Shown: positions 23,420 to 35,912, counted from the first letter of the stretch. The stretch: DNA of 64,000 nucleotides from Ciona savignyi (GCA_000149265.1 CH003423.1:975221-1039220); one strand, 5' to 3'. Notes: generated by a model not told the origin, from the sequence alone. Translations and numbers: made by a program.

Positions 23420-26400
23420 TTAACATTGGTTAGTGCTGTGGTCGGCCCCATTCGTGACGGTCAGGGGCGTGGTCAGTCCTGTTTCTTGCATTGGGCTGCC
23501 CTGGGGCTCGACTGGGTGAGAGAGTTGGTTGGTTGTGCCTCGTATCTGTTGCAGAATAACCGCTGGCTCAACATCTTTTGTCTCCGGGATGTACACAATG
23601 ACAAAAACGAGAAAAAATGCATTGAATACTGCCCACGGTACGAAAGCAAATGCTTTCAACCAATCCTGTTAAAAAAAATTTATGGCCGTAAATAAAAAAG
23701 ATTGTTTATCACAACACAAAAATGCGAAAGTGATAGTATCTTGAAGGAAAATGACAGCCATAAAAGCGGATAATAAATTTGATTGTGGTTTAGTGTGAGT
23801 ATATATTCACACACATCCTTTTTAAAAAAGGGTTAAAAACATTTTTCAGTCATTAAACAAAATAAAAAAAGGCCTTTTAAATAAAACCACTCACCAATAA
23901 ATAAAGTTGAATGAAACTGACGAACCAGGAGAAAATCCAGAAGATAACACCACCAATAGTGAAGGATGCACCTCGGGTTACTTCGTCTGTGAACGCTCCA
24001 AGCATAGGAAAGAGAGTCAAATTAAGTCCGCACGCCCACCTGTGTGAAAAACTATTAAAATATCTAATGACAGAATTTAAACAACTAATCTGTCTAAATC
24101 AACTAATGTTAGAAATCATCCAAACATATTCTTTTAATGAAGCTAGGGATGGGATTACAGGCTTCTTTAATGGTTTTACCCTCTAAAATTGTTAAAAGGT
24201 GTTTAAACAGGGTTGCAACTTATCTGAACACGTGTGTTTTATTTTAACAATGACATCAATATGGATACTACCATAGTCTGGAAAACACTCGTATATGGGA
24301 CTGGACTGCGATTCAGTATACATGGGCAATTGAACTTTTTTAAATGCATGTTTGCAGTAATCCAATATGTCTGTTGAAAATGACTTTCATTTGCCACCTG
24401 TGGGTAAGTGGGTAGATTACATGAATTGCAACATCAATGGGGAGATCCAACTCACGAAAGTACGTATATTGCCACGGCGACCACGCTCACATACGCCATC
24501 GGCTGGTAGGTTTGGTACGTTGCCAAGGAAATAGTGAGAAGGATAAGAGAGGCAGACATGATGCCGCTTGATAATATATTCAGCTTCCGTGGACCGTAAA
24601 AATCCACAGCAAATGACTGGAGAAAAAAAAACGACTTAATTAAACTGTGGGGATGTAAACAGAAAACAGACACCTCTTTAGTCTGTTGCTTTGAACAGTT
24701 AGTTCATTTGTAGTGAAACAGGCTACTTGTCGAAAGGTGGTGGGATCAAAACCAGCTGAACTGGTAGTCTGTGTCAGTGGGCAAGTCACTCAGCGGACAT
24801 AGTCTGAAACTAGTTGATTAATTGGTTAAAAAAATACCAAAAAAATGTCTTCTGTGTATTAAACATACTGCAGCTATAGGAAACCTATAAGTGGAGATAA
24901 TCCTAAAGATGGCCTGTATTATATTGCACAGCCATGCATTTACCTACATTCCACAAAAGTACTGATAAACTTGTATATTTATTGAGACCCATTAAAGTTT
25001 ATCAAGTTTGACTGCATTCATAATTTTAAATTAACCATTATCTCTATCCAGGGGAAAACCCCTTTGCTGGGATAACAAAAAACAAAACGATGCTCACCCC
25101 GATAAGTGCAACCATGAACTGCAGTGTATACACTATGGTTGAAGCTATGGTTGCCTGATCTTTTTCAAATCCGGCTTTGGCAAAAATTGGGTTTGTGTAC
25201 ATTCCAATACCGTTTATCCCACAGAGTTGCGCTGCAGAAAAAGCAAAGAAAAAATTTGAATCCTGTGAGTTTGATACTAAATGGTGATCAGTGCAATATT
25301 GGTCTCTGTGTTTAACACATAAGGCTTTAAAACGAACAACACTTTCACCAATAAAGAAAGGTGTTAGTGACATCATGGCAACACAGCACATTATAGAAAA
25401 GCCTATATATAACTATGTGTACTTGTGTAATTATGGTTTGGAAATGGAATAAAGCCTTTTTTTTAAACAATCTCAAAATGTAAATGACTATCATGGCTTA
25501 AATTTTTTAATCAATCAAGTCTATCTTACAATTCCATACATTGTGCTGCGAAATAAGATACTAGTTTTGGTCATTATTTATTTGATTTTGTAATGGTATT
25601 TGTGCCTGTTTGTGATGGTACTTGTGTTCAACCTTTCCTATAGCTTTAATTTGAAACACCATTTTTATATCGTTCTATGCCTTGGGGCACTACATCAACA
25701 TGTCAGGGGAATTATCCCTAAAAAAACATCCCAATTTGGCCACTAAGTGATGCCAACATTCTATGTTGTACCTCACCTTGCACGAACACCATAATCACAA
25801 TGAGTAGCTGTCGTAGATACGGTGGCTGAATTATCTCCAACATTGTCACTTCTTTGGACGTGCTCAAGGAGCTTTTACCGGTTTCGATCAATTTTATAGC
25901 TAGATTTAACTGCTCCTGATGAAAAGCGAAGTTGGTATGTGTTCAATTTTTACAGCGCTTTTTGGCGGGTTTAATTGGGATGGCAGGAATTCATTTTTTA
26001 GTTACTTATTAATTATGAACCCACGCAAACAATTTTACGGGAAAATGTGCAGCTGTGGCCAAATTTCGAACATTAGATATTTTCAATTGGTACGATTAAA
26101 AAAATAAACATAATCTTCATATATCCACATACATAAGTGGAATTTACTAGATGGCCATTTCCCTTGAAAAATGTTGTCACCTGTTCAAACTTCAGTGGTC
26201 AAGGCATACCATGTAAGTTTGCCTGATCACTAAACACACATTTGTTCACCGGTCAAAATAGCACCAACTGGCCAGTCATTTTTATATCGTACCACCACTG
26301 TAGCTGCGAAAATATATATTTCTATATTTATTTTGCAGTGTTTCTGTACCTCTGATGTACTGCATCTCAACTTTTTCAGGGTCGCTTTTGCCTCTTCACG

Positions 26401-28677
26401 CTTGCCCAGCTTTAATAAGTAGGAAGGGGTTTCCGGCAGCCAATACGAAAAACTCACATACGTGATGGAGGGAATGGCTGAGAGACTCAGTAACACAGGC
26501 CACAATTCATCGGTCCCTAATACCTGGATGAAACCACAAAAAGGTAAAACATTAACCTATGTTGTAATAAATGCTACTTTTTTAGTGAATGCATCTTAAA
26601 TCTTTAAAAATGCATTTTAACCAACCATTAGTAATTCTCAACACATGACATTAAAGTTTATTTTTGTAAGAAAGTACCACTTTAATGTTCTTAACTACCT
26701 CTTTAAAGCCCATGACTAGTCCAAATAATCCACCGAACGATAGATTGACACCAATTAAACTAAGATAAAAAGCTTGTCTCACAAGAGTAGAGCTCTCAGA
26801 AACCACAATTGGTATCAAATCTGTAATGTGAATATTTTTGAACTTGACCAGAATTTTCCCCCAGAGAAACCTACCGGTATTAATTTAACCATTTTACTCC
26901 TTACAAAAACATTACCCATAGAGTTTGAATACAAAAAAAGCATGGCAGACAGTTCACTCGTTACAGACAGCATTGCATGCAAAATCTCACTAGTTATTAG
27001 TCGACATGCGTCAGACAGGAGTTTAACCTACTTACTAATCCTGTTTGTTTCTGGCAAAGCAGTTTATGGGCACCACTTTATTCCATTGATGTCTAATCAC
27101 TTAAAAATCAAAGCAATAACCAAATACAATAAACTTTAATAGCTTTGTTAAACTGGAATTTGTCGTGATTTATGAAATAAGATAATTTTATCTTTTTAGT
27201 ACCTCATTCGATATTTTAACCAAATACCCTACCTATGATGCTTGAACTTAATTTAGTCAATTCGAAAAAAATCTTTTAAAATTACTTTAGTGACAAATGA
27301 AAGAAGCCATCTGATTTAAATCAATTCCAATCTGACTGAAGGTAACATGTTAATTGACCCAGTTAGCAGTTACAATAAAAAGGAAGTTTACACTCCTTTA
27401 AGATAACATGAACATAATTCATTATGTATTTTGGATTTAGTATTAATAGTTTTTTTATATAGTTTTTTATCAATAAATTCAAATTTCAATTTTTTTAAAC
27501 AAACATATTAAAATTTCATTTTTTTAACAAATATATTCAAATTTTTTTTTTTTTAAACAAATATATATTCAATATAAAACTTACTCATCCCAAATCCGGA
27601 AAAGAGACCCATAATAAATCGGCCCAAAATAATGGCTTCGTATGACGGAATCAAACGACCTCCTAAACACAGCACCATCACGGAAACTATATTTGTCAGG
27701 TTCATTAAAATCATTGAGCTTTTCCGACTGAAAAACTTCAAAATTACTTGAATAGAAACAGCGCCGATACAACCCCCGGCCAGCATAAGAGAAACGGTCA
27801 ATGCCATAAGAAAGGTATTCTGGTCATGTGTGAGGAATACGTTGTACCTCGCCTGTAAGTAAACACCGCTTTACATCGGCTCTCCATGGAGCAAATTTGG
27901 CTTACTGTGTACGTCTCGTTGTAAAAGTCGGTCAGAATGACTATTGTTGGGTTCAGGGAGCCAACTGCAATGCCTGTTGACATCATTACGGAGGAGATCG
28001 ATAAAAACAAGGTCAACATGCAGAATGTAGAATTCTGAAAATACAAAGTGTACAATTGTACTTAAGCTTCAAATGCACACACAACTTTTTATACAAATTT
28101 GTGATCTCTTTAAAATCTATTGAACAACAGTAAAAGGAGTTTCCCTCCTTTCCTACTTAAAGACATGTACAGCCGTTAGTGAAGGAGGGGAAGTTTGCCC
28201 CAATTTTCTTGTATAGTCAACAAATAAACTTAAAAATGAATTAAAAGAACATTAAAATGGCTACTAAAAAACAAATAATATATAGACATTAATGGAAAAT
28301 TCATCTTAAAAAATGAGTAAAAATACAGCGGGATAACTGTTTCTTTAGATTGGAAAATATTTAGTGTAAAAATTGGCTTTCATGTCTGAAAATGTTTAAG
28401 CAAAAATATTTAGAGATTCCAAATCTGGATACAAATGTCACCTTGTACGGTATTATTTAACTTTAGAACGACTTTTACTGATATTTCTAAAACTGTTTCT
28501 CATAGTTTAATCAACGCGTGGTACTATACCATTAGGAAACGGTATCGCAAACGCATGGAACACCTTTAAAGGAGTTTCATTTCTGATTGCGGATTCATCT
28601 AACAGAGGTTCCATTCCATTTCCATTCTGACTCTTCCCATTTGTATAACCTTCCTCCTTTTCAGCGGTATCTTCCAT
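23420..28677 (-). CDS. SLC2 (GLUT)-type sugar transporter, 543 residues, 10 coding exons
   Basis: Coding exons in reading order: 28677-28564, 28034-27906, 27852-27585, 26820-26699, 26523-26350, 25915-25777, 25231-25098, 24616-24456, 24039-23895, 23665-23420; phases close exactly (1632 nt with stop). It is a major facilitator protein of the plasma membrane, expected to carry hexoses or related solutes. Visible family motifs: an N-terminal hydrophilic tail of about 35 residues, GGRLIPSYEAIILGRF (the GR...R loop), NLIPIVVSES matching the 'vPmYisE' motif after helix 4, VRQAFYLS matching 'lRGal', WLPETPSYLL matching 'PESPR.L' and the following helix, QLCGINGI matching 'QqlsGiN' in helix 7, and VYIPETKD matching 'PETKG' after helix 12. 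The canonical Ser/Arg positions in these motifs vary, so it is a diverged member; substrate cannot be predicted. Confidence 0.9.
24695..24805 (+). repeat. SINE family 1 fragment in a transporter intron
   Basis: 'gtgggatcaaaaccagctgaactgg' followed by 'gtgggcaagtcactcagcggacat' matches the head and middle of the family 1 SINE, antisense to the host gene. It is old and diverged. Confidence 0.5.
27420..27575. repeat. AT-rich tandem repeat beside the exon 3 donor of the transporter
   Basis: About three imperfect units of roughly 38 bp built on 'caaattt..tttttttaaacaaatata'. It starts only about ten bases from the exon end at 27585, so it forms the start of the intron. Confidence 0.55.
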
Positions 28678-29358
28678 TGTACAGACTTAAAAATGCACCT
28701 TCAAAACACTAAAGCAAAATAGAGTTGTATAAAAAGGAGAAAAAAAAAAAAAAAACAAGTTGGTATTTGTCGATTTTTAAACTGTTGATTAACAAAATAT
28801 ATATATGGTCGACTCACCAATTGACGTTTCTCTTGGTTGTGTTGTTAGAACTACGCGACGACCGTTTTTATTGTACTAGCCGTCTAGTCGCGTGAGTGAA
28901 AAATGTACACAAACACGTTCGTGAGCCCAAGATAACTTATCAATGGTTCCACTTTATGACCTCATAGAAATGTGGCGCCCATGGCGACGGTGTTAGTTGG
29001 CTCAGCCAGGCGCTTAAACAACCGGTTCGCGGCTTTTAACCATTGTACCGCATACGTGGCATAGTTATACACCACAACGAAAAGGCTAATCACCCCGTGT
29101 TTAGCTCTTTCCGCTACGATCGCAATAACCGCAGCGGGACGCTGTTTTATTGCGTACCACCGAAAAGGCGTTGCTTATTGCTTCCTGAGTAATAGCAATA
29201 CCGAACACTATTAACGTGTGATTTGAACTTGTGACGAAGTAAAGAGAAAAGCTGGAAATAACCATTCTATAAACTGTTTATAATTTATTTTTTACATACG
29301 CTTATATAATTACAGTACAGGCTATCGTGCCTGCACTGTAAACCCAATGACCCAATTC
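28678..29358. other. 5' flank of the transporter gene
   Basis: Contains a poly-A run at 28740-28755 and a G+C-richer stretch at about 28850-29180 that likely includes the promoter and 5' leader of the minus-strand transporter. A TTTATT at 29284-29289 fits as the poly(A) signal of the next gene, which ends at 29359 on the same strand. Confidence 0.45.
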
Positions 29359-31281
29359 CTAAGCGCAAAGGTCTCTTTTCAATGCAGCAATAATCTGATT
29401 GTGTGTTTCATCAAATCCTGTCAAGGCTGGGAGAAACCGGTTTGCTGATCTTCCTGCGATTTCAAGTAAGGTATTGTGCGCAATCGTTCGTCCGTTTACT
29501 GGTTCCACGCCCACTGCGTACGTCTGCGTGAACAAAAATGTGAGCCGGTGCAGATTTTGCCATTTTGGTAAAAAGCCGGACTGCTTGAAATAGGGTCGTA
29601 CTGAACCAACGAATGTTTGTTTTATATAAATCTGGCATATATCGTCATTAAGGATAGGCTAGTCATCATGTCCTGTGTTTTTGCGAGTCTTTAACACGGG
29701 CATTTGTCAGATTACCATGTAGGCCTACCCAGCACATTTCTGTCCACTGGAGCCATGGTGATTTTTAGAAACGCCATGCCCATAAAAATACCAAAAAGAT
29801 CACTATAAACGTTAATAAAACTTTAAGAAAAATGTTAAATCACGGATCATTTTGTTACTAAATAGGGTAATTATTTGTAAAAGTTATTTTTCTGAGAATC
29901 TATCTGAAGTGGTTTAACGGGCACGTCACTTTCCCCCTATGACACCGTGTATATTCAATGACGTGTTTTAACTATTGTAGTTTTGCCGATTTTTGGCCTA
30001 TTTGTAACGACAGGTCAAAATTTAAAACTAAACTAAAAAATAAGAAGTAGAACCTACACAGCCGCCCAACAACGCCCTTATATCTTAGAGTTGGTCTCCA
30101 GGCCATGGACCGTACGCTGCAAAGCAGCTACAGTGGTACCCTTGTCCAGTTGCCTTACTTACCGTGACATTTTGGTTTCGTAGTTCATTTGAAATAGTAA
30201 GCGCGTCGTCGTACGTCCTTCCATCTGTCACAGTCAGTATGACGTCTTTGTAGCCAACTCGGTTACCGCTAGACGGCGCTAAGCTGACGTCTCGGGCATG
30301 TCTCAAAGCTCGACCAACGTACGACCCTGTTGGGAAAACGAGGTGGTCAAACAGCGTTACTGGGTATGATTGTTCGTTTTTGTTTTTAAAGCAGTTTTAA
30401 GTCGACATTATATCACATTTACAATAATTTAAGTTTAATAGACCTATATATGTAAAGTAGCAGTTGGGCAAAATAACGGTGCAAAATATCACAGAGATGT
30501 TTAAGGTAACTAGGCCTATATGTAAAGTTACAGAAAAAACAAAATATTGGTGGAAGAATATCATAAAAAAATTATTTACCCCATCCTCTGTACGGTAAGT
30601 TTTGAATTTCTGCAACCATTGCTAATTCATTACCGGCGTAAGTGTTCAAGAAAAATTCTCTCGTTCGGTCGATTCGGCGGTTAAAACGAAACACAGAAAA
30701 CCGTGCGTCTTCAGGTGTTACGCTAAAATTGCTGTTTAAAACAAGAATGGGATATTTGTATATTTTGAACCACAAAGTTTTAAAGGGATTAAAAAGGCCT
30801 TCAGTTTTAATTGAATTCACTAGCACAAAAAATGGTAGAATGGTAATGGTAGACTTCTAAAGACCTTATACATTTATCTTGTCGCACCATACAATTTTGC
30901 CCAAGTTTTGGTATAAATTATTCCGGTGTCTATATACAATTTTATGTTTTCACTACGCAAAATGTAAAGCCCATAAATATAGCTCGCCAGCCAAACTAAA
31001 TTCAGTTTTTGTACCTGATGATACGAATGACAAGATTCTTGATATTTATCCAGTTTTGTGCGCCTGTTGATGTCGAGGAATCGAGAGCAAACACGAAATC
31101 CATTTTCCCAAAGTCCGAACATTGTGCTGAAAGAAATTGCGATACCAGTTTCTCTGCTATAACCTAAGATCCTAAGCTTTGGTCGTAAGTCTTATACGAA
31201 CCTAAAGTTAGATAGCATCTTACCTTTGCTTGTATGAAAGAGTGCGAATCCAAACAAACTTATGACGATAACAAACTTCAT
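29359..31281 (-). CDS. Secreted single-domain von Willebrand factor A protein, 216 residues
   Basis: Exons in reading order: 31281-31224, 31126-31015, 30731-30580, 30326-30163, 29523-29359 (651 nt with stop; all phases close). The protein starts with a signal peptide (MKFVIVISLFGFALF), then a lone vWA domain from QCSDFGKMDFVFALDSSTST to the end. The MIDAS metal site starts with DSSTS. The middle Thr of the MIDAS should lie in the loop around NLPYRGWGSYVGRALRHA, but here the usual 'GGT.T' reads 'WGSYV', so that ligand may be Ser or missing. The later 'vlTDGrs.D' element is intact as ILTVTDGRTYDDA and the end 'YAVGV' matches the fifth strand. Such small secreted vWA proteins bind matrix or collagen-like partners; the partner here is unknown. 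The last Cys (RDLCA) probably pairs with the first. Confidence 0.88.
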
Positions 31282-32300
31282 TGTTTCGATTTCAATCTTT
31301 TTTTATTGATTCAGCCTACTGGAAACTTGTACAGAGTTTAGTCTTTTGTAATCAGCTATATTTATGAATAAAACACCGTCAAACGTTTGTAGAGACAAAT
31401 AGACAATGTCACTAATATTTCCCACCACAACTGAAATGACTGTGTTACTAATCTGCAACGTCGCATTGACTCGACATGTTTACGAATTTCACGTGGCGGT
31501 TGCCATTAAATACCGGTTTCAATTCGTTCAGTCATAATCGTGTTTAAGCTTTGTGTCACTGATGGACTTGTGATAGGCGTATCGATATACAAGTTTTATC
31601 TATACTTCACATTTTTAGCCACCCAAATAGGTAATGGTTTAAATTCAGATTTGAATACATTTACGGTTTGAAATTTGTCTATAAAGCCTATAAACGTGAA
31701 ATACACTCATCTACCAAAACCCTGTCAAAGAAGTAGGCCTACATTTATTTCATGACCAAGCTGAAACAACTAACAATTTCATGTATACTGTATCGGCTTA
31801 CACTTGCTGCTAATGATTCGAGAATACATAGGCTACACAAATTGAAAGGTATAAGACAACAGCGACGACTGGTACCACTTCTGCTTGTATTATATATATT
31901 TTGGTTCATAAATTAATATTCTTACCGGAAGTTTAACCACATAATTTGTCTGTAATTACCTACAAATTATTCCCGTAATTAGGGATGGTCTGACTTTGCT
32001 GATATCTAAACACAGTCCGATTATTAAAAACGGCATATTATAACATTTTTAGCTATATAAGTATTATACAGTTATCGAATATAATAACTATAATCTTATA
32101 GCACGAAACAGAGTTCATCAGTTTAACCCGGCAGTAAATGTATTTGTATTCGATTCCATTTTTTGGATTATGTTATATTGTAAATGATAGTCTATAATTC
32201 TATATATATAGACCCTAACGGGATGTAGTCTGTTTAAATTAAAGGCAAGTAATATATGCCTTTTACGCCTGCAACACACTTATAAAGCACAACTGAGCCC
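31282..32300. other. Gene-poor interval, 5' flank of the vWA gene
   Basis: AT-rich with no coding exon or repeat that I can support. The first 100-200 bases are the promoter side of the vWA gene. Confidence 0.4.
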
Positions 32301-32304
32301 ACTG

Positions 32305-32430
32305 TCCGACCTAATAGCTTAGTGGCTTGGTGCGTTGTCTTTCAGCCGACGGTTTGTAGACTCAGAACTCGTCGCTAGCTAGACGCTTGTGTTCTTGGGC
32401 GAAGAACATAGCGGACATTGACCGAACCCA
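32305..32430 (+). repeat. SINE family 1 fragment
   Basis: 'ctaatagcttagtggcttggtgcgttgtctttcagccgac' then 'cgtcgctagctagacgcttgtgttcttgggc' and 'agcggacattgaccgaacccagtagatt' match the family 1 head and middle. It abuts the decayed coding relic that follows. Confidence 0.6.
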
Positions 32431-32439
32431 GTAGATTAT

Positions 32440-32982
32440 TGGCTTATACTAAATTGATGAAACGTTTTAATCACGCTCAATATAGTCGTGCATTTGCAAG
32501 TTTAGGGGAAACGGAAGATGTTGAATCCGTAACGCTCCAAATCCTTGAAAAGTTCGTTTGTAGAATGTATGGGATGAAGAACAACACTTCGGTCAATGAT
32601 GCACGTTTACATGCGTTGAAAGCATATAGTCCTCAAAATACGTGTAAACCTATGAATGATATTAAAGGAATCACTGCCGGCACACTGCCACCGTGTGCTG
32701 CGTCTCTGCATCAGAAAATACTGCGAACAAATTACGTTTCCAGTATTTGGCAAATGCGCATTCCTGTCACCCCCCGTCTTTGCTATCAGAAAATTGTGAC
32801 TGGACATTGGTAGATAAGCAGTATTCTTTGTGCTGGTATCATGGCGACTATGTTCCTCCTTCATGTGATACCATGATAAACGAGCACATCAGCGACAACA
32901 TCGACACAGATGACACTACACTAAGTGAATATGATAATACTAACGAACACCATTCATTGAGTGATTACGATTCTGACTAATT
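32440..32982 (+). pseudogene. Relic of a repeat-type invertebrate protein (fossil)
   Basis: A decayed coding stretch. Recognisable parts are EKFVCRMYGM, ARLHALKAYSP, LPPCAASLHQKILRTNYVSS and, further on, a W..GDYVPP segment followed by an acidic tail. From general knowledge this pattern belongs to a protein family found in many near-identical copies in cnidarian, sponge and other invertebrate genomes, which points to a mobile-element origin, though I cannot name the element. It appears broken, with about one visible break, and no terminal repeats were found around it. Confidence 0.5.
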
Positions 32983-33299
32983 GAGTGATTACGAAATGAT
33001 TTCCGATAAATCTTTTAAATATAATCTGTAACATAAGTAAATTACAGTTCATGTGATTGTCGCCGATGTAAAATCGTACTTAGTGGATTTATTAAAAAAC
33101 TTGCCAAAAAATAAGTGAAAAATCCAATTGTAAAAGAAGCTGACCACTACAATTATCTTGAATAATGCGTTTTACCTTCATTTCCTAACTGTTTTGATAA
33201 ATTGCGCCTAAGTAAATTTTTATTTTTAAATTTGTAATTAAACTCATCGCTTTTATTCTTTTGTGGCTATAAAAAGCACAGTTCCTTACGCAATTTAAG

Positions 33300-33730
33300 G
33301 TATTAGTGAGATTATAACCCTAAAAGTTTGTCGGTTTCACTTGTTTTTGGCATATTAATATATTTCTTTCGTGTAAAGCATATATTGTTCCTGATCGTTA
33401 TGACGTCATGTTAACCTGTTTTGAAAGGGGCAGTGCAGTAATTAGGGTCTGACGAGGACTTTGCCCCTGAAAATTAAGTCAGCTAAATCATTTTGGATAT
33501 GTACTTTGCTGTATCTTCGATTTCCAATAGGTTTCATCCTTGTTCGTTATGACGTCATCAATCGCCCTTTTTGGTCGCACAATTGGGACCAGCTGACCAG
33601 GTCTTTGCCCCCGAAATTTTTGTCAGTTTCACTTGTTTTATTTATAGTATGTTTATGGCTTTCTTTTTAAATAAATTTCATTCTTGTACTTTTGACGTTA
33701 CTGATTGACCCCTTTGGGGCTAAAATGGGG
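33300..33730 (+). repeat. About 145-bp imperfect tandem repeat with TGACGTCA palindromes
   Basis: Three units share 'aagtttgtcggtttcacttg'-like, 'tttgccccc/tgaaa' and 'ttcttgttcgttatgacgtca'-like parts. The CRE-type palindrome TGACGTCA occurs at 33401-33408 and 33550-33557 with a degraded TGACGTTA at 33693-33700, giving spacings of 149 and 143 bp. Units are diverged, with the third cut short. Confidence 0.6.
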
Positions 33731-34135
33731 TAACGTAGCGCTTATACGCCCCCGGTCCGAACCAGCTGACAAACAAAAAATGAACGTTCATAGAATAATT
33801 AACCAAATTCGCATATGAAACCTTTTGTTCTCGATGACGTTCTAAAATTCGTGCTGAGCTCTCGGACTAATACACCTGTAGGTCTGTAGGCTTATTGTTC
33901 GTCAGTCTATTAGAAATCAAATCAAAAGTTGGAAAATGACGGCAAAATAACAGTAGTTAAAACACGTCTATAATTCAATCTATTGTTATTACTTTAAGTA
34001 TATTTAGACGTGGCCGCCAAAACTAATATATAAAAAATAAAACTTGAAAAATAAATGTTTAAATCAAAAGTAGGCTATCACTTTTTACATCGATGACGAT
34101 AAAATATGCATAATCTTATTATACACAGTGGAACC
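33731..34135. other. Intergenic
   Basis: No gene seen. A simple AT-rich stretch between the tandem repeat and the MITE; the only notable phrase, 'tatttagacgtggccgccaaaact' near 34000, also occurs at about 15875 ('ttaagacatggccgccaaacct'), so it is part of a dispersed repeat. Confidence 0.35.
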
Positions 34136-34682
34136 CCGCTTGAAGACCACCTCGATAACACGACCACTTCATTATTAGGACCACTTTAGTGCGGCCCGAA
34201 ATAATTTACTATGGTAATGCATTGCATTCTGTTTTAATAACGCGACCACCCCGGTTTCCAGACCAGGACCGCCATATTTTGGTTCAAAACGTTAAATTTG
34301 ACTCCGCTTAAGTGACCATATGTGTTAAATAATTTGCCTTTGTCACCAAAATAACAAGGTTAAATTTCTTTTATGATTAAAACAATAAGAATAAACACAC
34401 AAAACACAAAAAATGTGGCAAACACACAAAAAATGTGGCAAAGCACACAAAAAAATGTGGCAAACAGAACTGAATCATATATACAAGATAAACTTTAGTA
34501 TTAAATTTATTTTGCAGTGTCTGATAAAAATAATGGCATTTGGTGAAAATTTAGTAAAATGCACACGTTTAAGCTGCATATGACGACAATTTGCTCAAAA
34601 TTCACTTACACGACCACCCAGCTAACGCAACCGCTTGATGACGGTCCCATAGGTGGTAAGGTAAGCGGGGTTGTACACTTGT
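34136..34682 (+). mobile_element. Non-autonomous DNA transposon (pogo/Tigger-like MITE), copy 1
   Basis: Starts CAGTGGAACCCCGCTTGAAG and ends in a decayed inverse of this (taagcggggttgtacacttg). The interior is non-coding, about 545 bp, with many 'cgaccac' phrases near both ends and a small 25-bp tandem repeat 'acacaaaaaatgtggcaa' at about 34395-34462. The same family is at 56472-56656 and 57881-58421 with clean TA flanks. The right end here is mutated, so this is the oldest of the three. Confidence 0.75.
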
Positions 34683-34689
34683 ATTGTAT

Positions 34690-35303
34690 AATAATTTTGA
34701 TCCCCACCGCCAGAAAACAAATGGCAGATCCATTCTCTTTCGTGCTTTTATTTTTTGGACAGAAGAAAAAAGGTTGAACGGAAGGAGAAAATTACAAGAC
34801 GTGACTTGGCAAAAATACAGTGACGTAATAAAAGATGCCCAGGGAGTACACCACGTGACTATTTGTTGGTGACTTTGTGTTATGCATCTGAGTCACAATG
34901 ATACGCAAATTTTACTTTTTAACAATTTGTTACACACCATATGCGAGTAATAGCGAATGTAATCAAAAACGTAAAGGTAGTATGATCGTCTAAGAGCAGT
35001 GTTTGGTAAATTTACGATTCAAGTGTTCCCTCTTTTGTATGTTTAGTACCAAGAAGGTGTTATTTACATGCCAGTTAAGGCAGTTATTAGCTGTATGTAT
35101 ATACATTAGCCATCTACAGTATAATGCAAAATACTTACAGAACGTGATTATCTCTATTTAAAAGGTGTAATAATGTGTGTAATAACTAATTACAGTAATG
35201 TAGAGCCTGCTTAGCCGACACTTTGAACTGATTGCTGGTGAATTGTAACTGTGTGCCATTTTGTACATGCCTGAACTATTGCATCTTTGCATGTACCTTC
35301 AAC
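34690..35303. other. 5' flank of MED20
   Basis: No gene is supported. The open frame that runs into MED20 from 35232 lacks an ATG until 35304, so the bases before it are treated as leader. Confidence 0.4.
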
Positions 35304-35912
35304 ATGGGTGTCGCATATGTTTCTCTCTGGAAAGTTCCAGAAGGCCAGAATGTTCAGCAAAATATTGAAGAATTGCACAAACTAGTCGAACAACTTGGAG
35401 CTAAAAAGACGGGACTCTTCACAGTTGAATGTGATTCGTATCACGCAGTCAACGTTCCCAATAGCAAAACGCTGCACTTGCTGAACAGCACAGAGTATCC
35501 TGCATCCAGATTCGCATGCTTTGAAGATGGGCCTTCTATAGTCTCAGATGTTATGCTGTCTAGTTTTTTGTCCAAACTGCGGTCAATCTGGCAACCAAGA
35601 AAGGGGGGCCGAATCGAAAGCAAAGGACACCGTTATGAACTTGGCGACTTTGTCTTGAAAACTGGGATTATATCAATGGGGCCGAGCACCAAAGGGATTT
35701 CCTTGGAAGTCGAATACACACCGTGCATCTACCCTTGTGATTGCTGGGGTGTAATAACCGAATTGTTAAAAGGATTTGTCGAGGAAAACATGTCAACAAA
35801 CATGCCGACTTTAGTGTTGGACAAATCAAAAGAAATCTACACGCCCGAACTTACAATGCAACAATATGTGGAGATGTTTAATAAAATAAGGAAAACAAAT
35901 GTAGCTCGATGA
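35304..35912 (+). CDS. MED20: Mediator complex subunit 20, 202 residues, intronless
   Basis: A head-module subunit of the Mediator coactivator, which links transcription factors to RNA polymerase II in the nucleus. The start MGVAYVSLWKVPEGQNVQQN aligns with the vertebrate MGVTCVSQMPVAEGKSVQQT start, and later blocks are equally clear: TMGPS-type 'SMGPSTKGISLEVEYTPC', 'DCWGVITELLKGF' and the closing 'YVEMFNKIRK'. The length is close to the 212 residues of the human protein. The ATG at 35304 is chosen because it matches the family N-terminus exactly; no ATG is available upstream in frame. A single exon encodes the whole protein. The next gene starts 175 bp downstream on the same strand with no AATAAA between, which suggests shared transcription. 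Confidence 0.95.
   Translation: MGVAYVSLWKVPEGQNVQQNIEELHKLVEQLGAKKTGLFTVECDSYHAVNVPNSKTLHLLNSTEYPASRFACFEDGPSIVSDVMLSSFLSKLRSIWQPRKGGRIESKGHRYELGDFVLKTGIISMGPSTKGISLEVEYTPCIYPCDCWGVITELLKGFVEENMSTNMPTLVLDKSKEIYTPELTMQQYVEMFNKIRKTNVAR

Noticed and set aside
26774-27139. 121-codon plus-strand frame in a transporter intron
   Set aside because: Overlaps a coding exon on the other strand at its start, low-complexity AT-rich codons, no domain.
35232-35303. Longer MED20 N-terminus from an upstream TTG
   Set aside because: The family starts exactly at MGV, and the extra residues are unlike any MED20.
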